Program-made: the position numbers and the translations under genes | Shown here: positions 47,134-55,605 of the stretch, one piece after another | Layout of the letters: each line of letters starts with the position of its first letter | How positions within the stretch are numbered: position 1 is the stretch's first letter | DNA from: Desulfuromonadales bacterium | GTDB taxonomy: Bacteria; Desulfobacterota; Desulfuromonadia; Geobacterales; Pseudopelobacteraceae | Assembly: GCA_013377095.1 (NCBI GenBank) | Contig: JACAAY010000001.1 | Coordinates: forward strand, 1 to 64,000 | Reading direction: 5' to 3' | DNA: 64,000 nucleotides | The notes under the pieces: model-generated | The model's database searches: none | Seen by the model: only the letters and a program-made list of their open reading frames with translations | What the model was told of the DNA's origin: nothing

Positions 47134-48414
47134 TTATTGGGCGGGAATAGCGAATAGTACCAAGTCGAAAAGGGTATAGCCGTAATGCCGCAGGTACAAT
47201 TTGTAGTCCGGGCTGAGCGAGTGGATTAACAGCGGCAGCTCATACAGGTCGCTGTGCTTGTGATAGGCGCTGATGGCCAGCTTGGGGCGGCAGCGCTCGA
47301 TTACCCCGGCCGCCCCCCGGAGCGCCTCGATTTCGGCGCCTTCCACATCCATCTTGATATAGGTGACGTCGCCATCGGGAAACTGCTCGTCGATGCCGAT
47401 GGTCTGTACCTCGGTTCTGATGGCGCCCGGGGTGGGGGCCTTGTCACTGCACGCCTCGAGCACGGCGCCCGGGTCGCATTCCGAAGCGCTCAGGAAGGTC
47501 AGGGTGGTGGCATGGGACCAGAGCCCCTTTTGGATGCAGGTGACGTCGTGCAAACGGGCTGTATTGTTCTTCAGGAGCCCGAAGTTGCCGGGGTCCGGCT
47601 CGAAGCAATAGATCCCCCTGTAGGCCACGCCCTTGTTCTCGCAGGTTCTGGCGAAGGTGGCTGCCGACAGCCCGTTGAACGAGCCGCCATCGATCAGCAC
47701 CTCGCCATCCTCCAGGCGGGCGATATCGTTGTTGAAGTAGCCGTAGTCCTCGGGGGAAACGTAGAACGGGAATGCCTCCCGCTCCGGTTCATTCAGCTCC
47801 GAAAAGCCGGAGATATAGTTGGAGAAGCGCGAGAAATCCATGGGAGAGGTGAAGAGGGACAGCCGGGCGATGAAAATGTCCCTGGATTTCTGGTCGGCCA
47901 GCAGTCCGTATGCGGTTGTCAACTCCTCCTGGTGGTTCTTCAGGTCGTCCATTGACAAGGCATGCCGCGGATTCTCGGTGTAGTACGCGCAATGACAGTA
48001 GTAGCCGAGGCCAAGCAGCGCCGGTTTTCCGATCGGCGAAACCGGAATCAGTCTTTCCGCGGCGAAGCCATTCTCCAGCAGCTGCCGCCGGATTTCGGAT
48101 TCGTACACGCTCGATGCGATGACAATCAGGTGATTCCTGCAGGAATCTTTCAGCTCTGCGAAAGGGATGACGGGGACACCGGAATAGTGGCGGCCGATCT
48201 CGGACGGGTTGTTGTCGCAAAAGCAGACCGGCTGTACGCCATGCAGCTGCAGTACCTGGCAAAGGTCCCGTCCCACGGCTCCGACGCCGAACAGGGCCAC
48301 CGGAACCGCCCCGTCCGTGGCTGCCTGGCGATGCTCTCCAAAGACGAGCGTGAGGAAATCCTCCTGTTTATGGGATTGGGAATAGGCTTCGATGCTTTCA
48401 AGCAATTTGTTCAT
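47134..48414 (-). CDS. FkbM methyltransferase with Rossmann-like module (paralogue 3)
   Basis: A 426-residue protein. Start at 48414 (MNKLLESIEAYSQ) with AAGGA nine bases upstream; a GTG eight codons earlier is possible. N-terminal module: PVALFGVGAVGRDLCQVL, VCFCDNNPSEIGRHYSGVPV. FkbM domain: VLIDGGSFNGLSAATFA (intact motif I), CFEPDPGNF, TYIKMDVEGAEIEALRGA and PKLAISAYHKHSDLYELP. It is strikingly similar to the protein at 55606-56907, sharing long blocks such as FPFYVSPEDYGYFNN and YLRHYGYTLFD, which points to recent duplication. Confidence 0.86.
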   Translation of the reverse strand: MNKLLESIEAYSQSHKQEDFLTLVFGEHRQAATDGAVPVALFGVGAVGRDLCQVLQLHGVQPVCFCDNNPSEIGRHYSGVPVIPFAELKDSCRNHLIVIASSVYESEIRRQLLENGFAAERLIPVSPIGKPALLGLGYYCHCAYYTENPRHALSMDDLKNHQEELTTAYGLLADQKSRDIFIARLSLFTSPMDFSRFSNYISGFSELNEPEREAFPFYVSPEDYGYFNNDIARLEDGEVLIDGGSFNGLSAATFARTCENKGVAYRGIYCFEPDPGNFGLLKNNTARLHDVTCIQKGLWSHATTLTFLSASECDPGAVLEACSDKAPTPGAIRTEVQTIGIDEQFPDGDVTYIKMDVEGAEIEALRGAAGVIERCRPKLAISAYHKHSDLYELPLLIHSLSPDYKLYLRHYGYTLFDLVLFAIPAQ

Positions 48415-48441
48415 TTCAGCTGTTCCTTCCCTGATCACCCA

Positions 48442-49680
48442 TCAAGGGATTGCAAAGAGCGTTGTTTCGCCAAAATTGTTGCTGAAATGCCGGAAGTACA
48501 GTTTGCAGGTAGGCATCATCTCATGGATCAGCAGCGGGATCTCGAACAAATCGTTTCGCCGGTGATAGGCGCTGATGATCAGCCTGGGGTTGCAGCGGGC
48601 AATGGTCTTCCGGGCGCCGTTCAGCGCCTCGATTTCGGCTCCTTCGATATCCATCTTGATGAGGGTCACCTGCGCGGAGGGGAGCTCTTCATCGATGCAG
48701 GTTGTCGGGATCTTCAACACCTCCGACCGTTTGTCGGACAGGTCCTCGTTGGAGTCATTTTCCGAAACGATACGGGTACTGCCTGGCTTAAGGATATTCG
48801 AGTCGGCAAAGCTGAGGGTCGTGGCGTGGGACCAGAGGCCAAATGGTCGTAGCAGGATGTTGTTGATCTGGGTGGTGGAGCGCTGCAGTTCTGCAAAGAT
48901 CCGCGTATCCGGTTCGAAGCAGATAATTTTGCAATATGTTGCCTGCTGTTTTTTTACCGCCTTGATGAATTCAAGAGTCGAATCGCCCGTAAAGGCGCCG
49001 CCATCCACGAACAGTTCGTCATCTGCCAGCCGGATCAGGTCATTGTTGAACTGTAGATAGGCCTCGCTGTCGTTCATTCCTTGGACATTGCGAGCATCCG
49101 ATAACTTTGAAATAAAATCACGGTATGATTGGAAATCTGCACCACGAACAAACAGAGCAATTCTGGTGACAAAAATATCTCTCGATTTATCATCAGCTAA
49201 CAAACTGTAGACTTTTTGCAGATCATCAGCATGTGCAAGCAAGTCCTCATCCGACCAGTGCCATTGAGCAAGGTGCGTATAGTAGCAGATCGCCTCGCTG
49301 TTCGATATTATAAGCACCCGTTCGGCGTTGAATCCGGCATCCACCAGTTGCTGCTTGATCTGATCACCGTACGCTCCGGAGGTGACGACAATCAGACTGT
49401 TTGTATGCTTCTGCCGCAAATCGGCCAGGGAGATGATCGGCAGACCGCAGTACAGCTCACCCTCTCGCAGAGGGTTGCTGTCGCAGAAACAGACCGGATT
49501 GACCCCATGCCACTGTAGAATGGGATAGAGTTCCTTGCCCGCCGATCCCGCTCCAAATAAAACCACCGGAACAGCGCCCATGACTGCTTCATGTCTGAAT
49601 TCCCCAAAGATTGTAGGCAGGAAATCAGCCTCTTCGCAGGATTTTGACTGGCTAATAATTAGTTGAAGAACATAGTTCAC
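48442..49680 (-). CDS. FkbM methyltransferase with Rossmann-like module (paralogue 4)
   Basis: A 412-residue protein beginning at GTG (AAGGA six bases upstream). N-terminal module: PVVLFGAGSAGKELYPIL, VCFCDSNPLREGELYCGLPI, then LIVVTSGAYGDQIKQQL. The linker helix is followed by the FkbM domain with LFVDGGAFTGDSTLEFI, CFEPDTRIF, VTLIKMDIEGAEIEALNGA and PRLIISAYHRRNDLFEIP. All family motifs look intact. The middle of the gene is visibly more AT-rich than paralogues 2 and 3. It follows the small unknown gene by 33 bases. Confidence 0.86.
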   Translation of the reverse strand: MNYVLQLIISQSKSCEEADFLPTIFGEFRHEAVMGAVPVVLFGAGSAGKELYPILQWHGVNPVCFCDSNPLREGELYCGLPIISLADLRQKHTNSLIVVTSGAYGDQIKQQLVDAGFNAERVLIISNSEAICYYTHLAQWHWSDEDLLAHADDLQKVYSLLADDKSRDIFVTRIALFVRGADFQSYRDFISKLSDARNVQGMNDSEAYLQFNNDLIRLADDELFVDGGAFTGDSTLEFIKAVKKQQATYCKIICFEPDTRIFAELQRSTTQINNILLRPFGLWSHATTLSFADSNILKPGSTRIVSENDSNEDLSDKRSEVLKIPTTCIDEELPSAQVTLIKMDIEGAEIEALNGARKTIARCNPRLIISAYHRRNDLFEIPLLIHEMMPTCKLYFRHFSNNFGETTLFAIP

Positions 49681-49713
49681 GGATTATCCTTGCATGTATA
49701 ATAAATCAACAGG

Positions 49714-50067
49714 CTAAAAATTATAAATAAATGCCGGAATGCCTGTTTTGGCCTGTACGGCAGTCTCAGCCTTATTGTGAAATGCTGCAATCGTGGCGAT
49801 AACGGCAAATTCCTTCATGTATTCATGCCCCTGATAGTGCCACATGTTTTGCAACATGGTTCGTAATTCCACGGGAGTGTTAAAATCGTAGTCGTACACC
49901 TCCGATTCAAACAGTTGCATATCAGACTTGTTGCAATAGTAGCTGTCAGTTTCCTCCGAAGGAGTACTCATGATTTCACTGCATTTCCCGTCTTGATGAA
50001 TTTTGGAGCAGCACTCAAGGATCTTTTCCTTCTCGGTATTCGGCGTTTTAAAGTTAGTCGAGCTCAT
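49714..50067 (-). CDS. Small unknown protein coupled to the carbamoyltransferase
   Basis: A 117-residue protein of no family I recognise. The ATG at 50067 has GGAGG seven bases upstream, and the gene overlaps the carbamoyltransferase by 14 bases. The N-terminal third is Cys-rich (ILECCSKIHQDGKCSEI, DSYYCNKSD); the rest is probably helical (FNTPVELRTMLQNMWHYQGH, EFAVIATIAAFHNKAET) and ends GIPAFIYNF. No signal peptide or membrane helix. The tight coupling suggests a partner or regulatory subunit of the carbamoyltransferase; this is inference. Confidence 0.7.
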   Translation of the reverse strand: MSSTNFKTPNTEKEKILECCSKIHQDGKCSEIMSTPSEETDSYYCNKSDMQLFESEVYDYDFNTPVELRTMLQNMWHYQGHEYMKEFAVIATIAAFHNKAETAVQAKTGIPAFIYNF

Positions 50068-51898
50068 ACTGTTCCCTCCAGTTTACATCGTTGGCGAGTG
50101 CTGACTGGTCTTCTTTGAGCAGGACGCAGTTTTCCAGAACCAGGACATCCATGTCTGTACGCATAAAACACAAGAAGGCATCCTCCGGTGTGCAGACTAT
50201 CGGTTCACCCCGGACGTTGAAGGATGTATTGACCAGAACTGCGCAACCGGTGATCCTTTCAAAATCGGCAAGTACCTGATGAAGCAGTGGATGGTCAAGT
50301 TTATTGACGGTTTGCAGGCGGGCGCTGTAATCAACATGGGTAACAGCTGGAATTGTCGAGCGAATCTGGTTGACTGCGGGAAGCATGTCTGCGTTATCAT
50401 TCTTGTCAGAGATATACTTTGACAGTACGAATTCCTTGCGCAATTCCGGCTTCACCGGCGCGGTCAGGAGCATATAGGGACTTTCACCGGTAAACTCGAA
50501 ATAATTTCCGACCCGTTCACTCATCACAATCGGTGCAAAAGGCCTGAATGACTCGCGGAACTTTATCTTCAGATTCAGTTTTTGCTGCATCTCCGGTGAC
50601 ATGGGGTTGCCTAATATACTACGGGCTCCCAACGCCCGAGGGCCAAATTCCATGCGGCCGGAGAAAAAGCCGATGATCTTGTCTTTTGACAGCATTTCGG
50701 CAACACGAGAGGTGAGTTCCGCGTTGGATGCAACAACGGAATAGTTCGCTTTGTGACTGTCAAGGAAATCCCTGATCTTCTCCTTGGAAAAGGATGGACC
50801 GAGGTAACTCCCCTTTTGTGCATCGCGTACCCCGACGGTTCGTTTCGTCTTGAAACAGGAGTAATCCGTGTACAGTGCAGCACCTAACGCACCGCCGGCA
50901 TCCCCGGACGCCGGCTGTATCCAGATGTTGTCGAAAATTCCCTTCGAGTGGATAGCGCCGTTGGCGACACAATTCAGTGCGACTCCGCCGGACAGACACA
51001 GATTCTTCTCGTTGGTAAGTTTGCGGGCATAGATGGCCATTTTGACCATGATCTCTTCAGTTACCTTCTGGATCGAGGCGGCAAGGTCCATTTCACGCTT
51101 GGTGATGGTACTTTCCATCTGGCGACGAGGGCCGTCAAAGAGACCACAGAACGTATCGTCAACCGTGACGGTATCACGCTGGAACCTGAAATAGTCGAGA
51201 TTTAGGCGGTAGGAACCATCTTCCTTGATATCAATCAAGATGTCCTTGATCTTTTGGGTATATTTGGGTTCGCCGTAGGGGGCCAAGCCCATGAGTTTGT
51301 ATTCGCCGGAATTGATTTTGAAACCACAGAAATAGGTGAAGGCGCTGTACAGCAGGCCAAGTGAATGGGGGTAGTTGATCTGCTTGATTATCTCGATGCT
51401 GCTGTCATGTCCGCGACCAATGGTGCTGGTCGCCCATTCGCCGACACCATCCATCGTAATAATAGCTGCCGATGAATATGGAGACGGATAAAAGGCCGAT
51501 GCCGCATGAGATACGTGATGCTCGCAGGCCATCAACTTGCCATGCTTGCCCAATCCGCCAACGGCGTTCTCTATCAGCATGTGTATCCAGAGTTTATTGG
51601 CGAACATCGTATCAAAGCTTTTTTCAATGAGTGTGGCGCTGTCGGTGCCCAGGGCACAACAGTTTTTCAACCATCTGTCCAGCGTCAGCAGCGGGTTGTC
51701 GTAATAGACCACGGCATCCAAATCAGCGTTGGTCATGTTGCCTTCGGCAAGGCAATAGCCAATGGAATGCGTTGGTATGGAAAGGTCATTTTTCTTTCTG
51801 GTAAACCGTTCTTCTTGGGCAGCGGCAATGATTTCGCCGTCAACACACAATGCGGCTGCACTGTCATGGTACAACGCTGAAACGCCGAGTATCTTCAT
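50054..51898 (-). CDS. Carbamoyltransferase (NodU/CmcH family)
   Basis: A 614-residue O-carbamoyltransferase, a family that uses carbamoyl phosphate and ATP to carbamoylate sugars (as NodU does for Nod factors) or antibiotics. The Kae1-like N-terminal domain begins MKILGVSALYHDSAAAL, carries the metal-binding CEHHVSHAASAFY (His127, His128, His131) and ITMDGVGEWATST, then NSGEYKLMGLAPYGEP. The C-terminal YrdC-like part has GRMEFGPRALGARSIL and AVLVNTSFNVRGEPIV. Length is standard. The start has GGGAG eight bases upstream. In this block it likely carbamoylates the same glycan the methyltransferases act on. Confidence 0.92.
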   Translation of the reverse strand: MKILGVSALYHDSAAALCVDGEIIAAAQEERFTRKKNDLSIPTHSIGYCLAEGNMTNADLDAVVYYDNPLLTLDRWLKNCCALGTDSATLIEKSFDTMFANKLWIHMLIENAVGGLGKHGKLMACEHHVSHAASAFYPSPYSSAAIITMDGVGEWATSTIGRGHDSSIEIIKQINYPHSLGLLYSAFTYFCGFKINSGEYKLMGLAPYGEPKYTQKIKDILIDIKEDGSYRLNLDYFRFQRDTVTVDDTFCGLFDGPRRQMESTITKREMDLAASIQKVTEEIMVKMAIYARKLTNEKNLCLSGGVALNCVANGAIHSKGIFDNIWIQPASGDAGGALGAALYTDYSCFKTKRTVGVRDAQKGSYLGPSFSKEKIRDFLDSHKANYSVVASNAELTSRVAEMLSKDKIIGFFSGRMEFGPRALGARSILGNPMSPEMQQKLNLKIKFRESFRPFAPIVMSERVGNYFEFTGESPYMLLTAPVKPELRKEFVLSKYISDKNDNADMLPAVNQIRSTIPAVTHVDYSARLQTVNKLDHPLLHQVLADFERITGCAVLVNTSFNVRGEPIVCTPEDAFLCFMRTDMDVLVLENCVLLKEDQSALANDVNWREQYELD

Positions 51899-52068
51899 CT
51901 CTCATTTTCTCCCACGACAACAAAATATCCGCTGTGATTGCAACCTTCTGAATGTACCAGGTTATACCACCTTGGTGCATCCGCCTCTCATTTTCATGGA
52001 GGGTTTCAATGCCTGGGTTAGGCTTTATGTCTTTTGAAATAAATCATGCCACGTTTTCCTTACTGAAA

Positions 52069-53871
52069 TTATGACCCAAACAGCCGCATGCTGGGTACCA
52101 GGCCCTCGTTTTGTATATCAAATACCGGTACAAATATACGCTCTACGGATGGATATTTTTTGCAAATGGTGTCATATATCTCGTCTTTGCGGCTCAGAGC
52201 CATGATTATTACCGCCTGCACATTATTTGCCGCAATTTCGTCTGGCGAGTAAATTTTCTTATTGCAGATACTCATACCTTGTAGCCGTTTATCTGCATCG
52301 ATTAACAGGTATCTTTCCGAGGTAAATAAACTGTATTTTTGCATGAGTTTGTAATATATACCACCCGCACCCCACAAGCCGATATTGCCCGTGGCTGGTA
52401 GAACCGATGACATGACATCTTCTCTGCATTGAGCGATTTCAATCGGATCTACTCCGTTTAGCAAACCGCAAGAAGAACATGTGTATATCCCATTATACCA
52501 AAAGAACAAATCGGTATAATTCACCTCTCCGCATTTCCTGCACTCAAACTCTATAGAACAATTTCCATTGGATCTCACATCCAGCACTCTAAGACTTCGG
52601 CAAGCTACGTGGGGTTTTAATCGTAATTCAGTAATCAGGGATTGCAGGTCAAGATATTCCTCGTTCGAAAGTTTCGAAACATTTACCACTGGACAGCCAT
52701 CTTTTAAAAATTGTTCCTTATCACTTATTATTCCGGCATCGCATGCATATTTGTACAAATATGTACCGGGGTATGAGCTGATTAAGTCGAGATTGATATA
52801 GTCCCGCCCCAGATGTTTTTCCCAGAAATGTATTGTGTTAGAGACCGTGGCTGGCGTTTCATTTATGTCTCCAAAGATAAAGTTGGAGAAGACATTTATA
52901 TTTGCCTCGTACGTGTTGTTTAGAGCCCGCTCAATTTGATCGACAGTAATTCCTTTGCGCATGCTCTTCAGAATTGAATCATCGGCACTTTCTAGGCCGT
53001 AGCTGATGCTTCGGCAGCCTGACTTCTTCATTTCAACGAGCATTTCGACATCCACATCACATACTCTGAGGCACAATGACCAGGACAAGTTGTATGGCTT
53101 GATGCGTCTACAGAACTCCATCACCCGATCCCGCTTGGTGGCAAACAACTCATCAATCAATGATATTTCCTTGAGTCGAAAATGCTCAACCTGATAATCA
53201 ATTTCCTTGAAAATATTATAGAGAGATCGTTGACGATATTTTTGGCCTGACGGGTGAAAACAAAATGTACACGCAAGGGGGCATGAACGACTACACGTAA
53301 CCACCCCATAACCAGAACATTCAGTCCATTTTGCGTAGTGAAACCCGTCGAAATCTGGAAATGAAATGCAATCAAGATCAGATATTTCTTCGCGCTGCGA
53401 GGTTATCGTGAGTGTGTCATCCTTTTCTCTATAGATGATGCCTGGTATGTCCGAGTACGACGAACCGGTATCCAATGCATGGGCCAATTCGCACATTGTA
53501 ATTTCACCCTGGCCAATAATGCCGATATCCGCATTCAGCACGCGCATTGCGGTAACAGGATCAGAACTGATGATACCTCCACCAACGACGGTGATAATTG
53601 AAGGATCATGTTTCCGTACGCTCTCCAACACGTCCAGTATTTTCTTGTAATCCAGGCTGAGGCCGCTTGTGCATATCACATCGATGCTAAGCTGGCGAAT
53701 CAACTCTTGTAGAATGGAAAATATATCACCCTCTTGATATTCCAGGTTTACCGTGTAGACATCGTGCCCAGCATTTTTCATGCTTGATGAAACATAGGCT
53801 AAGCCTATCGGGAATATCGATAGTGATGTTCCTCTTGATGCGTCTCTCGGCATAATAAGTAGATATTTCAT
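52069..53871 (-). CDS. B12-binding radical SAM protein with zinc ribbon and Rossmann-like module (copy 1)
   Basis: A 600-residue protein. Order: an N-terminal cobalamin-binding domain (1-145; FPIGLAYVSSSMKNAGHDVY, TVVGGGIISSD), a radical SAM core with SCPLACTFC (Cys about 197, 201, 204), a zinc ribbon (CRKCG ... CSSCG, about 440-470), and a C-terminal Rossmann-like module (NIGLWGAGGIYYKLMQKY, LIDADKRLQGMSICNKKI). B12-type radical SAM enzymes often methylate unactivated carbon or phosphorus. The start at 53871 (MKYLLIMPRD) has AAAGGAG upstream. Distinctly AT-rich compared with copies 2 and 3. The 229-base gap upstream (53872-54100) is AT-rich with no ORF. Confidence 0.85.
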   Translation of the reverse strand: MKYLLIMPRDASRGTSLSIFPIGLAYVSSSMKNAGHDVYTVNLEYQEGDIFSILQELIRQLSIDVICTSGLSLDYKKILDVLESVRKHDPSIITVVGGGIISSDPVTAMRVLNADIGIIGQGEITMCELAHALDTGSSYSDIPGIIYREKDDTLTITSQREEISDLDCISFPDFDGFHYAKWTECSGYGVVTCSRSCPLACTFCFHPSGQKYRQRSLYNIFKEIDYQVEHFRLKEISLIDELFATKRDRVMEFCRRIKPYNLSWSLCLRVCDVDVEMLVEMKKSGCRSISYGLESADDSILKSMRKGITVDQIERALNNTYEANINVFSNFIFGDINETPATVSNTIHFWEKHLGRDYINLDLISSYPGTYLYKYACDAGIISDKEQFLKDGCPVVNVSKLSNEEYLDLQSLITELRLKPHVACRSLRVLDVRSNGNCSIEFECRKCGEVNYTDLFFWYNGIYTCSSCGLLNGVDPIEIAQCREDVMSSVLPATGNIGLWGAGGIYYKLMQKYSLFTSERYLLIDADKRLQGMSICNKKIYSPDEIAANNVQAVIIMALSRKDEIYDTICKKYPSVERIFVPVFDIQNEGLVPSMRLFGS

Positions 53872-54100
53872 GTACTGCTCCTTTACAAACGGTGCGCTCT
53901 CACCAATCAGTAATGGCATGCCGGGCATCATCAATTGCTCTCATACAATGACAATAAAGCCAGATACAATACCGCATAATAAAATCACTGGCTGACAGTA
54001 AATCTACGTTCTGTATAACGCTTTGCCAGATTCAAATAGAAACCATAATTAAATGGAAAATGTTTTTATTCACAAGCGCGTCAGGATTGGCGCAGAAGTT

Positions 54101-55546
54101 TTAACTATGGAGTGCTAATTTATGCCATATACCCCTGTTTGCTAGCTCACGATAGATTCGATCGGCTAGAAGCTGGTTGCCTTTTGACGTGCAATGGACT
54201 GTATCGCAATAGATATCTGGATAACCATAAAACGTATCTTCTATTGGAATAATAAAATCTGAGCTTTTCGAGATGGTTCGTGCTTGGGAAAAAAAGTTCA
54301 CCAGTTCAAAATTATGAATTGAGAAGTGCTTGCTTTGATCGGTTTCGCAGGAAAACGCGTTGGACACAAAATGTTGTAACAAGGAAACGAGGTTCAAAGA
54401 ACCATTGTTCAACTGATCCTTTATAGTTTGACCCGCGCTGATAAAAAAATTATGCAAAAAACTATTAATCCTGAATACGACGTCACAGCTTGCCAGATAG
54501 TTGCAATCATGCCATCCAAATGGCTGAATAAATGCTAAATATTCAATCCCAAACTCCTTACAAAAGGCGCTCATTATTCTGTGGTTCTCATGCCATTCCT
54601 GCCAGCGCGACTTGCTTGATTCAATGCCATAACTGATCTGTTCATAGACGGTCTCTATGCCGTGATAATCAGAGCACTGCGTCTTATGTGACAGTAACGG
54701 ATTTATGACGTTTTCAATTGCGGCAAAATGTGAGTGATGCTTGGGATGGTTTTTATGACTAAGAAATGAGAGTCCATCATTGAATCCATCAAGCACGATG
54801 ACCACATCGGGTGATATAGACAACCCGTCTCTCCATAACTTCAAGAGTTCCTGTGCTGAACTATATCCAATTATTCCGCCATTATATATGCATGCATCAA
54901 TGCCAAAGTTGCTGAGGATCTTCTGAAAGTGACGAGGCCACGAACCATGGCTGCTCTTTTGAAGGGCGTCGTCGTTCCATTCGAATAAATCCATCACATC
55001 GGGATCGGTTGTTGAGCCACCCAATGTAATTATTTTAATTGACTGATTACAATTGCATGCATCGGATGTTTTGCTCGACAAAAGCTGAAAACCTGGAATT
55101 TCTGATGATCGTCCATAGCCCAAGAAGAAATCCAGTTCGTTTGCTGTTGGCATATGTATGCCGTCATTTAAAGAAGCATCGAAGATAATACCAAAGTGCT
55201 TTTCAGGCTCCAAGCCAAGCCCTTCAAGCGTTGTTATCAACTCAGTTGGTGACTGCGCTGCAATTGCGACAAATATATCATTGTAATTTTCATACATTAT
55301 TTTCAGAGGTTCATATACCGGGAGTCCACATATAGTCATGCCTTCTTTTGCCGCTTTGTCCACGAAGTAGGCTGCGTTATACCCCAATAGGCGCAATGCC
55401 TCATAAAAAACGATTCCACGCGCACCAGAACCGTAAATAATAAACGACTTCTCGGTTTTTCCCTGTATAAGCTGCCGAGCTTCACTGACAATCAGTGCCA
55501 TCAGCGCATCAGGCATGTTGGATTGTGTTGATGTCATAGGTCCCAT
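54101..55546 (-). CDS. SGNH/GDSL-type hydrolase with N-terminal Rossmann-like module
   Basis: A 481-residue protein. N-terminal module about 30-135: SFIIYGSGARGIVFYEAL, AYFVDKAAKEGMTICGLPVY. The C-terminal SGNH domain has the block I serine in IKIITLGGSTTDPD, block II NGGIIGYSSAQELL, block III VVIVLDGFNDGLSF, and the late DIYCDTVHCTSKGNQLLADR supplying Asp and His. SGNH enzymes remove or move acyl groups, for instance on sugars. The start is uncertain: ATG at 55546 with GGAG ten bases upstream, ATG at 55537, or TTG at 55552. It is the most AT-rich gene in the window and differs sharply from its neighbours upstream. Confidence 0.8.
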   Translation of the reverse strand: MGPMTSTQSNMPDALMALIVSEARQLIQGKTEKSFIIYGSGARGIVFYEALRLLGYNAAYFVDKAAKEGMTICGLPVYEPLKIMYENYNDIFVAIAAQSPTELITTLEGLGLEPEKHFGIIFDASLNDGIHMPTANELDFFLGYGRSSEIPGFQLLSSKTSDACNCNQSIKIITLGGSTTDPDVMDLFEWNDDALQKSSHGSWPRHFQKILSNFGIDACIYNGGIIGYSSAQELLKLWRDGLSISPDVVIVLDGFNDGLSFLSHKNHPKHHSHFAAIENVINPLLSHKTQCSDYHGIETVYEQISYGIESSKSRWQEWHENHRIMSAFCKEFGIEYLAFIQPFGWHDCNYLASCDVVFRINSFLHNFFISAGQTIKDQLNNGSLNLVSLLQHFVSNAFSCETDQSKHFSIHNFELVNFFSQARTISKSSDFIIPIEDTFYGYPDIYCDTVHCTSKGNQLLADRIYRELANRGIWHKLALHS

Positions 55547-55605
55547 TCTCAAATGACTCCATAGCTAATGGCGGTCTCGCCGTTTATAATTTATCTAGCT
55601 TTTCT

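Noticed and set aside
35527-51900. LPS O-antigen or capsule locus as the main reading
   Set aside because: No polymerase, flippase, ABC transporter or initiating phosphoglycosyl transferase is present, while a GT41 domain and flagellin are. Not excluded, but weaker.
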